Shown here: one piece after another, positions 1 to 8,565 of the stretch
Numbering within the stretch: position 1 is the stretch's first letter
Layout: every line of letters begins with the position of its first letter
From: CAYPXJ01 sp964414595
GTDB taxonomy: Bacteria > Pseudomonadota > Alphaproteobacteria > Rickettsiales > CAIJLX01
DNA: 64,000 bases
NCBI GenBank assembly: GCA_964414595.1
Contig: CAYPXJ010000004.1
Span: 1 to 64,000 of the forward strand
Direction: 5' to 3'
Position numbers and translations under genes: made by a program
Notes under the pieces: generated by a model
Database searches by the model: none
What the model was told of the DNA's origin: nothing
What the model saw: only the letters and a program-made list of their open reading frames with translations

Positions 1-1385
1 ACCGGTCGTTGAGTTCTTTTGATCTAGTCCTTCTGGGTATTGGCTGCATCATCGGCACGGGTATTTTCGTTTTGACCGGCGTCGCAGCGGCGGAATATTC
101 CGGCCCGGCTATCACGCTTTCCTTCGTATTATCGGGCATTGCCTGTGCATTTGCGGCGCTGGTCTATGCTGAAATGTCATCCATGATCCCGGTATCGGGC
201 AGCGCTTATACCTACTCCTATGCCAGCCTCGGCGAGTTTGCTGCCTGGCTGGTAGGCTGGAATTTGGTGCTGGAATATGCTGTTTCGGCAGCAGCGGTGG
301 CTTCTGGCTGGTCGGGTTATTTTACCGGCATTCTGAAAGCGGCGGGCTACCTCATACCCGAAGCTTACACGAAAGTTCCGCAAAATGGCGGAATTGCGGA
401 TTTGCCGGCGGCAATCATCGTGCTTTTTATCACCGCCATGCTCATCATTGGAACCAAGAAAAGTGCGCGTTTTAATACCATTTTGGTTTTGGTAAAGCTT
501 AGCGCTTTGTTTGTGTTCCTCTGGTATGCGGTGCCTAATATCGACCCCGCGAACTGGACGCCTTTCTTCCACGAAGTTAAAGGTTGGCAGGGTATGGTTA
601 CAGGCGCGGCGATTATCTTTTTTGCCTATATCGGTTTCGATTCGGTTTCTACCGCTGCGGAAGAGGCCAAAAACCCCCAAAGAGCGGTGCCTATTGGGCT
701 TATCGGCTCGCTCATCATCTGCACGATTCTTTACATTGTTGTGGCCGGCGCACTTACCGGCATCGTTCCGTATCAAACGCTGAATAACAGCGAGCCTTTG
801 GCGTTTGCGCTACGCCAAATTGGCAATAATTTTGGTTCTGTCATTGTTGCGACAGGCGCTATCGCAGGTATTACGACGGTACTCCTGGTACTTATTTACG
901 GTCAAACCCGTATCTTCTTTGTCATGGGGCGGGATCGCATGTTGCCCATGTGGCTTTCGAAGCTGCATCCACGTTTTCATACTCCCTATATCGTAACGAT
1001 TATTACGGGAATTTTTGTCAGTCTTGTTGCTGCGTTTGCGCCTATTCAGGAAATCGCCGAGCTTTCTAATATCGGCACACTCTTCGCGTTTATCATGGTA
1101 GCTATTGCGGTGCTAGTGCTGCGTGTTACCCAACCAAATTTGAAACGCCCCTTCCGCACGCCTTGGGTCTGGTTTGTGGGAATTGGTGCCGTCTTAAGCT
1201 GTGGTTATCTCATGATAAGCCTCCCCTTATATACATGGGAGCGGTTCGTTATTTGGTCTGCTATCGGTGCCGTCATTTACTTTGCCTACGGCTATCGCAA
1301 AAGCCCTCTCTCAGAAGCCAATAAACCAGCGCCTGTTCGCAAAAAATCTAACCAAACAAAACGTAAACGTTCCCGCAAAGCATGA
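1..1385 (+). CDS. APC-family amino acid permease, 5'-truncated by window edge
   Basis: Inner-membrane amino acid/cation symporter of the APC superfamily (YfnA/CAT-like). The reading frame is open to the left edge: the residues just before the first possible TTG start are Arg-Ser, which fits the conserved R-x-L-(S/x)-x-D-L-V-L-L-G-I-G run at the start of TM1, so the true start lies outside the window. The glycine-rich unwound TM1 segment (GIGCIIGTGIFVLTG) is visible, followed by about eleven further hydrophobic segments and a basic C-terminal tail rich in Lys/Arg. The stop overlaps the start of the TerC gene as ATGA, so the two are translationally coupled. Substrate cannot be told from sequence. 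Confidence 0.9.
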   Translation, partial: RSLSSFDLVLLGIGCIIGTGIFVLTGVAAAEYSGPAITLSFVLSGIACAFAALVYAEMSSMIPVSGSAYTYSYASLGEFAAWLVGWNLVLEYAVSAAAVASGWSGYFTGILKAAGYLIPEAYTKVPQNGGIADLPAAIIVLFITAMLIIGTKKSARFNTILVLVKLSALFVFLWYAVPNIDPANWTPFFHEVKGWQGMVTGAAIIFFAYIGFDSVSTAAEEAKNPQRAVPIGLIGSLIICTILYIVVAGALTGIVPYQTLNNSEPLAFALRQIGNNFGSVIVATGAIAGITTVLLVLIYGQTRIFFVMGRDRMLPMWLSKLHPRFHTPYIVTIITGIFVSLVAAFAPIQEIAELSNIGTLFAFIMVAIAVLVLRVTQPNLKRPFRTPWVWFVGIGAVLSCGYLMISLPLYTWERFVIWSAIGAVIYFAYGYRKSPLSEANKPAPVRKKSNQTKRKRSRKA

Positions 1386-2419
1386 CTTTTACCCCTTTAA
1401 TGTGGGCAGGATTCTTCGCCGTTATCCTGTTCCTAATGATTCTTGATCTCGGCGTTTTGCATCGCAAAGCTCACACAGTAAGTGTCAAAGAAGCTTTAAA
1501 GATGGTGGCATTCTATGTTGCCGTGGCACTGGCCTTCAATGCCTGGATATTTTTCGAAGGTGGCAAGCAAAAAGGCTATGAATTCCTGGTAGGTTATCTG
1601 CTTGAACTTAGCTTAAGCGTGGATAATCTTTTTGTTTTCCTGCTTATCATGGGCCATTTTGCCGTACCCCGGCAATATCAGCACCGCGCTCTCTTTTGGG
1701 GTATTCTGGCGGCGATTATATTGCGTGGCGTCATGATTGGTTTTGGTATCGGGCTGATTAACACCATTGATTGGATTATTTACGTTTTTGGCGGGTTCCT
1801 CATCTTTACGGGTATCAAGATGTTGAAAGCCGCTGATGCTGAACCCGACCTCGATAAAAACCGCATCGTTTCCTTTGTGCGCAAACATTTCCGTATCACG
1901 CGCGATTATCACGGAGAAAAATTCTTTGTTCGTCAAAAAGGCGTGCTCTACATGACGCCACTTTTTGTGGTGCTGATCCTTATCAATATCGGAGATGTCG
2001 TGTTTGCTGTCGATTCGATTCCGGCGATTTTTGCCGTAACGCTGGATCCCTTTATCGTTTTTACCTCGAATATCTTTGCGATTCTCGGCCTGCGTTCAAT
2101 GTATTTCGCACTCGCCGGCATTATGTACCGGTTCGAATATCTGAAATATGGCCTTTCCATCGTACTTATCTTTATTGGTATCAAAATGGTGGTTAACCAC
2201 TATACGCATCAGGATATTATTACGACGGAAATGTCCCTGCTCTTCATTCTGCTCGCGCTTGGTAATTCCGTTCTTTATTCCATGTATAAAACCCGTCGTC
2301 GTCGCATTGCTGCAGGCAAAGGGCATGTGAAAGACCTGAAGGGCTGGGTGCCGGGAAGCGAAGAAATGTCGCCCTTAAAAACAAAAACAGTACGGAAGGG
2401 GAAGAAACGTGGCCGCTAA
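1382..2419 (+). CDS. TerC/Alx family integral membrane protein
   Basis: 345-residue multi-pass inner-membrane protein of the TerC family, close in layout to Alx. Visible signatures are the acidic intramembrane motif LSLSVDNLFVF near residue 80 and a second one, VVFAVDSIPAIFAVTLDPF, near residue 205, both diagnostic of the family; Alx-type members are linked to manganese homeostasis and alkaline pH response. The C-terminus is basic. The ATG overlaps the preceding stop by 4 nt, and the gene overlaps the next one by 11 nt, so it sits in a tight transporter operon. Metal specificity is inference from the family. Confidence 0.9.
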   Translation: MTFTPLMWAGFFAVILFLMILDLGVLHRKAHTVSVKEALKMVAFYVAVALAFNAWIFFEGGKQKGYEFLVGYLLELSLSVDNLFVFLLIMGHFAVPRQYQHRALFWGILAAIILRGVMIGFGIGLINTIDWIIYVFGGFLIFTGIKMLKAADAEPDLDKNRIVSFVRKHFRITRDYHGEKFFVRQKGVLYMTPLFVVLILINIGDVVFAVDSIPAIFAVTLDPFIVFTSNIFAILGLRSMYFALAGIMYRFEYLKYGLSIVLIFIGIKMVVNHYTHQDIITTEMSLLFILLALGNSVLYSMYKTRRRRIAAGKGHVKDLKGWVPGSEEMSPLKTKTVRKGKKRGR

Positions 2420-3983
2420 AAAATCGAAATTACGCACCTCATATGCGAAAAAAAATATGGCGCGTTTTCACCCTGAAAAAGCGGTGGAACATGATCCCAG
2501 AGAATTGGAAACCATTGCATTGCCCTGGCGGGTAACGGCTATCCTTGGCGGTATCGTTCTGGCTATTCTGCTGTCGCTTCTTCCCGCGCCGGAAGGGCTT
2601 AACGACCGAGCATGGATTGTTTGCTCGCTTGCGGTGCTAATGGTTATCTGGTGGGTAACGGAAGCGGTGCCGCTGCCGGTTACATCACTACTTCCTATTA
2701 TCGTGCTGCCGTTGCTCGACGTGATGCCTATCAAGCCACTCGCCGCTTCGTACATGAATCCCGTTATTTTCCTCTTCATGGGCGGTTTTATGCTTTCTGC
2801 CGCCATGCAAAAATGGCAGCTCCATCGGCGTTTTGCGTATGGTGTGCTTCGTCACGTCGGTAATACGCCGGGTGGTATGGTCGCGGGTGTTTTGGCGGTT
2901 TCAAGTTTTCTTGCCATGTGGATTAGCAATACAGCAACCGCGGTGATGATGCTCCCCATTGGTCTGTCCCTGGTCACGTTGTTACACCAAAAGGGCAGCG
3001 CTGGCAGCGATGCGGAAAAGCGCATGGGTAAAGCTATTTCACTTGCTGTCGCTTATGGCGCTGTCATTGGCGGGCTCTCCACCTTCGTGGGCACGCCTAC
3101 GAACGCTATTCTCTACGGCCATATGCAAAATACCTATAATTACTCGCTGGAGCTTGGCCGTTGGATGACCTTTGGTATTCCTCTTACCTTCACCATTGGT
3201 TTCTTTGCCTGGTTGATTTTGCGCTTCCTGCATCTGCGGGGTGTGTCCATGCCAAAAACCATGCGCATGGACCTTGCACGGGCCTACAAAGAGCTGGGGA
3301 AAATGAAAAAAGGCGAGTGCTTCACTGCGCTTATTTTTGTAATTGTCGTGCTGCTCTGGATTAGCAGCGCATTTCTGCAGCGTGTCACGGGTTTGACACT
3401 GGAAGATCCGGCTATTGCCATTTTCGGCGCCCTGCTCTTGTTCCTTGTTCCCTTCGACACGCAGAAATTCCAAACGGCGCTCGAATGGAAAGATGTGGAG
3501 CGTATTCCATGGGGTATTCTTATTTTCTTCGGGGGCAGCCTCAGTATGTCCACGGCGCTCGCGGATACAGGCGTTACCGTATGGCTTAGCGACCAGCTTG
3601 CGGCATTACAGGGCATTCATCCTGTATTCATCATCTTTATCGTTGTGGCGATTGTTATCATTGCTTCCGAGCTGATGAGCAATGTAGCAACTATAACGGC
3701 CTTCCTGCCTATTCTTTCGGCATTATCGGTGGCGCTTTCCATTAACCCCATGATGGTTCTCATTCCTGCAACGCTTGCGGCCAGCTGCGGCTTTATGCTT
3801 CCGGGCGCATCCGCGCCAAACGCATTGGCCTATAGCACCGGTTATCTGCGGGTGAAGGAGATTGTGCGGGCAGGTTTCTTGCTCGATATCATCTCGGCGC
3901 TGCTTATCGTTTTCTTTAGTCTGACGCTGATGCAGTGGGTAATGGGAGAAAATCTTTACGCCATACCCCAATGGGCGCTATAA
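2409..3983 (+). CDS. SLC13/DASS family sodium-coupled anion symporter
   Basis: 524-residue inner-membrane symporter of the divalent anion:Na+ family (citrate, succinate, sulfate or similar). A soluble basic N-terminus of about 45 residues precedes TM1. Both family sodium/substrate motifs are present: WISNTATAVMMLPI near residue 175 and the second repeat MSNVATITAFLPI near residue 425, in which the usual SNT reads SNV, followed by LPGASAPNALAYSTGYL. GTG start at 2409, lying inside the end of the TerC gene (11-nt overlap); no better ATG precedes the membrane domain. Co-transcribed with the two upstream transporters; substrate undetermined. Confidence 0.88.
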   Translation: MAAKKSKLRTSYAKKNMARFHPEKAVEHDPRELETIALPWRVTAILGGIVLAILLSLLPAPEGLNDRAWIVCSLAVLMVIWWVTEAVPLPVTSLLPIIVLPLLDVMPIKPLAASYMNPVIFLFMGGFMLSAAMQKWQLHRRFAYGVLRHVGNTPGGMVAGVLAVSSFLAMWISNTATAVMMLPIGLSLVTLLHQKGSAGSDAEKRMGKAISLAVAYGAVIGGLSTFVGTPTNAILYGHMQNTYNYSLELGRWMTFGIPLTFTIGFFAWLILRFLHLRGVSMPKTMRMDLARAYKELGKMKKGECFTALIFVIVVLLWISSAFLQRVTGLTLEDPAIAIFGALLLFLVPFDTQKFQTALEWKDVERIPWGILIFFGGSLSMSTALADTGVTVWLSDQLAALQGIHPVFIIFIVVAIVIIASELMSNVATITAFLPILSALSVALSINPMMVLIPATLAASCGFMLPGASAPNALAYSTGYLRVKEIVRAGFLLDIISALLIVFFSLTLMQWVMGENLYAIPQWAL

Positions 3984-4010
3984 GGGGCTCCTTACTTTAC
4001 TGGAGCACCT

Positions 4011-4928
4011 ATGCGTTTTCCTATCCGTATCCTGAGCGTACCGCCGAAAATCAACTTTATTGGCCAGCGTTTCATTGGCTTTACCCTTAGCGGCATTATT
4101 ATCTTCGCCACCATTTTCTTGCTGGCCACACGTGGATTAAATTTTGGTATCGATTTTTCCGGCGGGGTAGTGATTGAAGTACGCGCTCATCAAGCGGCGG
4201 ATATCGGCAAAATGCGTGAACTCTTAGCAAATCCGGATTTTGGTGAAGTCACATTACAACAATTTGGTGATGAGCATGATGTCATTATCCGCGTGCGTGC
4301 GGAGGATAAAGACCAGGCTGCTGTTGCGGCAGCGGTTAAATCTGCCCTGGATGCTGGCTACGGCGAAGCGCTTGAATACCGTAAGGTGGATTATGTCGGC
4401 CCTCAGGTGGGTAAAGAACTCGTGCAGGAAAGCATAATCGCGCTTACGCTCGCACTGGCGGGCATGATGGTTTATTTGTGGTTTCGGTTTGAATGGCAAT
4501 TTGGTGTGGGCGGGATGATTGCGCTGCTTCATGACGCGATAGCCACTCTGGGATTTTTTTCCCTCACTCAGCTTGAATTCAACCTCACCTCCGTTGCGGC
4601 GGTGCTCACCATTATTGGTTATTCGATTAACGACTCCGTGGTGATTTACGACCGTGTGCGCGAAACAATGCGTAAATATAAAAAGTTGCCGCTTAGTCAG
4701 ATTATCAATATCAGCGTGAACGAAACGCTTTCACGCACGATTCTCACCGGTGGTTCCGTGCTAGCGGTGCTGGTTGCGCTAGCGATGTACGGCGGTGATG
4801 TGCTTTATGGTTTCAGCGTTTCACTCCTTTTCGGCGTGCTTATTGGCACCTATTCGTCCATTTATGTCTCGGCGAATGTTCTATTGTATTTGGGTTTGCG
4901 ACACGAAGAAAAAACCGCCAATTCCTAG
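4011..4928 (+). CDS. secF: Protein translocase subunit SecF
   Basis: 305-residue SecF, the partner of SecD in the proton-driven complex that assists SecYEG export. Seen directly: TM1 followed by the periplasmic start NFGIDFSGG (about residue 44), then TM2-TM6 with the conserved GYSINDSVVIYDRVRE (about 203-218) and NETLSRTILTGGS. Normal length for the family. ATG at 4011 is preceded by GGAG. It follows the SLC13 gene by 27 nt and may share its transcript. SecD and YajC, which often precede secF, are absent: the upstream neighbours here are unrelated transporters. Confidence 0.96.
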   Translation: MRFPIRILSVPPKINFIGQRFIGFTLSGIIIFATIFLLATRGLNFGIDFSGGVVIEVRAHQAADIGKMRELLANPDFGEVTLQQFGDEHDVIIRVRAEDKDQAAVAAAVKSALDAGYGEALEYRKVDYVGPQVGKELVQESIIALTLALAGMMVYLWFRFEWQFGVGGMIALLHDAIATLGFFSLTQLEFNLTSVAAVLTIIGYSINDSVVIYDRVRETMRKYKKLPLSQIINISVNETLSRTILTGGSVLAVLVALAMYGGDVLYGFSVSLLFGVLIGTYSSIYVSANVLLYLGLRHEEKTANS

Positions 4929-4983
4929 GCTCTTTTTACCTCCAAATAACCCTTTGATATAAAAGCGATATTTTATTATCGCC

Positions 4984-5017
4984 GCGTCATCAAATTGTCA
5001 TATTTCCTTGCTAAAAT
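4984..5017 (+). promoter_or_regulatory. Pho-box promoter of the 5038 gene
   Basis: Half-sites GCGTCAT (4984-4990) and TTGTCAT (4995-5001) separated by 4 bp, then exactly 10 bp to a -10 element TAAAAT (5012-5017). This is the layout of PhoB-activated promoters such as E. coli phoA. The predicted start of transcription, near 5024, leaves a short leader containing GCAGGG before ATG 5038. Confidence 0.65.
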
Positions 5018-5037
5018 AAAGGCAGTGGCAGGGTGGT

Positions 5038-6042
5038 ATGACCAACGATTCAAAACTCTCAAATAAGATCAAAAATCTTATCCAGACTTATGATCCGTAT
5101 ATGGTCATACGGATGCATTATAGCCCTTATAAAAATGGGCGGTTTGCAACACCACAAGAACGTGCCGAACACCCTTTTCCGCAGGCGGTTAGAGAAGTTA
5201 TTGCAGTCATTGAAAAAACCGACCCGGAACTGCTTGAAAAAAATTATCACGTTCCGCCAGTCAAGATTCAGGAACTCTTATCCAAGCCTATGTATTTTTA
5301 TACTGGCCAATTTTCGTATCCTTCTCAGCCCGAGCTTTATCACACGGCAGCCATCAGCATGCAGGCTGATAAAAATATTTTCATTTTTGATGAAAGAACC
5401 AAAAATCTTCCGCAAGAAGAACTTCTCGCGATAGCAGCGCATGAAGTAAAACATGCGTTGCAGAATTCTGCGGTTCGCTCCGCGGGAGAACATCTCAATT
5501 ATTTTAGTTTTTACAGCTTTGCTGCTACGGTGGTTGCGCTACCCATTGTGCTAACCTTAGCAAGCAATAGCAGTCTTTATACCGATAGTTTTGCTGAGCG
5601 TGCTTTATTCAATATACCCAATATTGCCTCGATTCTTTCCGCCTGGACCGCGCTCGCGATAAGCCGTCATGATGAATTGGATGCAGAGAGATTCGCCCTC
5701 GCTTTTAATCCAGGCCATAGAAAAATGGATGAGGAAACACTTGCGGTGCTACGTGAGGAGCCATTACGTCAAAAAATATTCCGTGATATGTGCATGTATT
5801 TTAATACGCAGCTTTTTTCTCACATCGTCGCCCGATCAAGCAATCTCACTCACCCGCACCGAGTTACCAACCAAGAAATTCTTGCCATGCAGCGTGGCGA
5901 GTTGTCGGAAAATTATTGGTACAACAGAGCGCTGGATGGCCTGAAAAACATGGTCGAAAAAATTCCCGGGCCGGATTTGGGCATGGCACGCGGGCTGGAA
6001 AAACTCCGCGTCGATACCTCGCCGGTCAAACCGCTTCGGTAA
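5038..6042 (+). CDS. Membrane-anchored M48-like zinc metallopeptidase
   Basis: 334 residues. A zinc-peptidase motif HEVKH is present (His135, Glu136, His139), and downstream ELDAERFAL (Glu213) fits the third-ligand pattern E-x-x-A-(D/E)-x-x-A of M48 peptidases such as HtpX/Ste24. Between them are two hydrophobic segments (about residues 158-178 and 190-208), as expected for membrane-bound M48 members with the active site facing the cytoplasm. N- and C-terminal parts are not recognised. ATG at 5038 has a reasonable ribosome site and is driven by a Pho-box promoter, so induction on phosphate limitation is predicted. The following unknown gene has no promoter of its own that I can see and is probably co-transcribed. 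The family call rests on the motif pair, not on overall similarity. Confidence 0.65.
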   Translation: MTNDSKLSNKIKNLIQTYDPYMVIRMHYSPYKNGRFATPQERAEHPFPQAVREVIAVIEKTDPELLEKNYHVPPVKIQELLSKPMYFYTGQFSYPSQPELYHTAAISMQADKNIFIFDERTKNLPQEELLAIAAHEVKHALQNSAVRSAGEHLNYFSFYSFAATVVALPIVLTLASNSSLYTDSFAERALFNIPNIASILSAWTALAISRHDELDAERFALAFNPGHRKMDEETLAVLREEPLRQKIFRDMCMYFNTQLFSHIVARSSNLTHPHRVTNQEILAMQRGELSENYWYNRALDGLKNMVEKIPGPDLGMARGLEKLRVDTSPVKPLR

Positions 6043-6082
6043 CCAATTTAGACAATGATGCTAACACATAACCAACGAGGAA

Positions 6083-7267
6083 ATGATGACAGAAAATGAA
6101 CCCCAACTACCCGTTTCGACCCAAGGGAAACTTCCGGCATTTAATGCCGCAGAGCTTATCGCCAGACAAGGTCGGTCAAACCAATTCAATCCAAAAACGG
6201 ATGATATTTTGCGCTTCTTTGTCATCGCCTGCATGCAACACCCTATATTGGGCCCAAAAGCGGTTGCTGGTTTTTTTGATGAGAATAGTTACGGCCACAC
6301 AGCAAGCCCAGGCTATTATCATTTATGGCAAGCATTTGCCCATCTAACCCCGGCGGAATTTTCTGAGATTATATCGGATTTTCACAATCTGGTATCTAAG
6401 ATTCGAGGTGAGGAGATACCGAAAGAGGCCGTGATTTTTAATCTGATGATGCTGCCGCAATCCTCTAAGTCCGATGATCATGTCACTCTTTTTGAGGCGT
6501 GGCTCTCTTCCGGGTTTCATCATCCCTCCGAGCGGCGAGATTCTGACTTCGCTAAAATGCAAGCCGGCGTGCGCGCTCTGTTAGAGCATCCGGAACTTCT
6601 GTTTGAATTCATCAAACCCAAATCCCACAGAGGCAACACATCCACCAATCTGAATTTTTTAATTGAGCTCAATGGTGGCGTTAGAGATTCTTCTTTTGGG
6701 ACTCAGAATCGGAAAATAAATGCGCGCGCTTTAACTTTGGACATTATAAAGGTGCTACAATCACGACCGGAATTACTCTTCACACTCCTTGATGCAAAAA
6801 TTGGGCACGATTATCATAATAAAAAGAACGGCATGTTTATCATTGCGCAATATGCCGATGAAGCGATCGCACGAGCGGCATTGGAGTCACTCGATCCCGC
6901 GCAGGTAAGACGACTGCTTACGCATACTATAAGTGTTAGCGAGTACCCATCTTCTCCTCCAAAGATCGAGGAAGAGTGGCTAAAAAAAGCGAGAGAAAAA
7001 TATAAAACTGCCTATCAAATTACCGAAGGAACAACTAAAACGAATGTGGGTGGAGTTCATGTAAGTGACTGTTATTTTGTCGATGTTCCTTCAATTACTG
7101 CCGAATTTCGACCAGAAGGCTGGGCCAGATTTCATGGGCAAGCGGGCGTTGCAGATATATTAACTCAAGCACGTGAGCGCGCCGTTCAAACATTAACAGG
7201 TGCAACGGCTCCACAATTATCCGATACAAAACTTGCTATCGAAGATAAAAACAAATCACGCGAATAA
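6083..7267 (+). CDS. Hypothetical protein, second gene of Pho-box operon
   Basis: 394-residue soluble protein that I do not recognise. No signal peptide or membrane segment; the middle part contains repeated short helical phrases around LLEHPELLFEF and VLQSRPELLFTLL, hinting at an alpha-helical repeat fold. ATG 6083 (a second ATG follows directly) is preceded by GAGGA. It lies 40 nt after the M48-like gene, so it is likely transcribed from the same Pho-box promoter. Its last 12 nt overlap the convergent proS gene, an unusual tail-to-tail overlap. Confidence 0.75.
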   Translation: MMTENEPQLPVSTQGKLPAFNAAELIARQGRSNQFNPKTDDILRFFVIACMQHPILGPKAVAGFFDENSYGHTASPGYYHLWQAFAHLTPAEFSEIISDFHNLVSKIRGEEIPKEAVIFNLMMLPQSSKSDDHVTLFEAWLSSGFHHPSERRDSDFAKMQAGVRALLEHPELLFEFIKPKSHRGNTSTNLNFLIELNGGVRDSSFGTQNRKINARALTLDIIKVLQSRPELLFTLLDAKIGHDYHNKKNGMFIIAQYADEAIARAALESLDPAQVRRLLTHTISVSEYPSSPPKIEEEWLKKAREKYKTAYQITEGTTKTNVGGVHVSDCYFVDVPSITAEFRPEGWARFHGQAGVADILTQARERAVQTLTGATAPQLSDTKLAIEDKNKSRE

Positions 7268-8530
7268 AGATAGTAAACTATCGAAGCTTACTTCTTTTTT
7301 CTCGCCTGTTTTGCGATTTTTTACTTCCGCTTTGCCTTCTTTGACGCCGCGTGGGCCGATAACGATCTGATGCGGCAGGCCGATCAAATCCATCGTTGAA
7401 AATTTATCACCGGCGGAAGTATCGCGGTCATCGTATAATACCGTCACGCCTTGCGCTTGCAGCTTGGCATAAATCTCATCGCAGGTTTTATCGCACGCCG
7501 CATCGCCAACGCGCAGATTGATTAAACCGACTTTGAACGGCGCTACGGATTCCGGCCAGATAATCCCTGCCGCATCGTGATGAGCCTCGATAATCGCGCC
7601 GAGCAGACGCGATATGCCAATGCCGTAGGAACCCATCTGCACGGTAATATCTTTGCCTTCTTTATCTTTCACTGTGGCGTTCATCGCCTTGGAATATTTG
7701 GTGCCGAAATTGAATATATGCCCCACCTCAATCCCGCGCGCCGATTTCACATTCGCCGGCGCTTTGGCGGCATCGTGCATTTCTTCTGTCGCGGCATACA
7801 GATTCGTCGCCTCAGTAAAATCGATGGCTTCCTTATCGATGAGACTATCCCATTTTGCATCGTAGAAAATCGCGCTTTCGCCGGTTTCGGCAATCACCTG
7901 GAATTCATGGCTCAAATCACCACCGATGGGACCCGTATCGGCGCGCATCGGGATCGCGCGTAAGTCCATACGGCGGAAAATGCGATGATACGCTTCGAAC
8001 ATTTTCACGTAAGCCTGCTTCGCACCCGCCTCGTCGAGGTCGAAACTATACGCATCTTTCATCAAAAATTCGCGACCACGCATCACGCCGAAACGCGGGC
8101 GAATTTCATCGCGGAATTTCCACTGAATTTGATAGAGATTGAGGGGCAGCTGTTTATAGCTATTCACATTTTTGCGGAAAATATCGGTGACGACTTCTTC
8201 GTGCGTGGGGCCATAGAGCATCGCTTTTTCATGGCGGTCAGTAATACGCAGCATTTCTTTGCCGTAATCTTCGTAGCGGCCTGATTCCTGCCAGAGTTCG
8301 GCTGGCTGAATCGTCGGCATGAGAACTTCATTCGCACCGGCGCGATCCATTTCCTCGCGCACAATCTGGCCGACATTTGCCAGCACACGCGTGCCGAGCG
8401 GCAGCCAATTATAAATGCCCGCCGTCACCTGACGAATCATCCCGGCGCGCAGCATCAGCTTGTGCGAAACGATTTGCGCCTCGCGCGGGTCTTCTTTCAG
8501 GACAGGAATAAAATACTGAGAATAACGCAT
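7256..8530 (-). CDS. proS: Prolyl-tRNA synthetase, short alphaproteobacterial type
   Basis: 424-residue class II aminoacyl-tRNA synthetase that charges tRNA-Pro. Motif 1 (about residues 30-75), motif 2 (QIQWKFRDEIRPRFGVMRGREF-like region, about 135-155) and motif 3 (GSYGIGISRLLGAI, about 300) are all visible, followed by the C-terminal anticodon-binding domain (VGLINLRVGD onward). It lacks the roughly 180-residue insertion domain of the E. coli enzyme, matching the short form found in alphaproteobacteria and mitochondria. It begins 35 nt after the end of the 504-residue gene upstream and may be read from the same transcript. Confidence 0.96.
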   Translation of the reverse strand: MRYSQYFIPVLKEDPREAQIVSHKLMLRAGMIRQVTAGIYNWLPLGTRVLANVGQIVREEMDRAGANEVLMPTIQPAELWQESGRYEDYGKEMLRITDRHEKAMLYGPTHEEVVTDIFRKNVNSYKQLPLNLYQIQWKFRDEIRPRFGVMRGREFLMKDAYSFDLDEAGAKQAYVKMFEAYHRIFRRMDLRAIPMRADTGPIGGDLSHEFQVIAETGESAIFYDAKWDSLIDKEAIDFTEATNLYAATEEMHDAAKAPANVKSARGIEVGHIFNFGTKYSKAMNATVKDKEGKDITVQMGSYGIGISRLLGAIIEAHHDAAGIIWPESVAPFKVGLINLRVGDAACDKTCDEIYAKLQAQGVTVLYDDRDTSAGDKFSTMDLIGLPHQIVIGPRGVKEGKAEVKNRKTGEKKEVSFDSLLSLFA

Positions 8531-8565
8531 GCGGGGGTTATAGCGCAGGCTTTAGCCGGATGCAA

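Noticed and set aside
4995..5011. TTGTCAT...TTGCT read as a sigma-54 -24/-12 promoter
   Set aside because: Spacing is one base too long and the invariant GG of the -24 element is missing, whereas the direct-repeat half-sites fit a Pho box in all six promoters.
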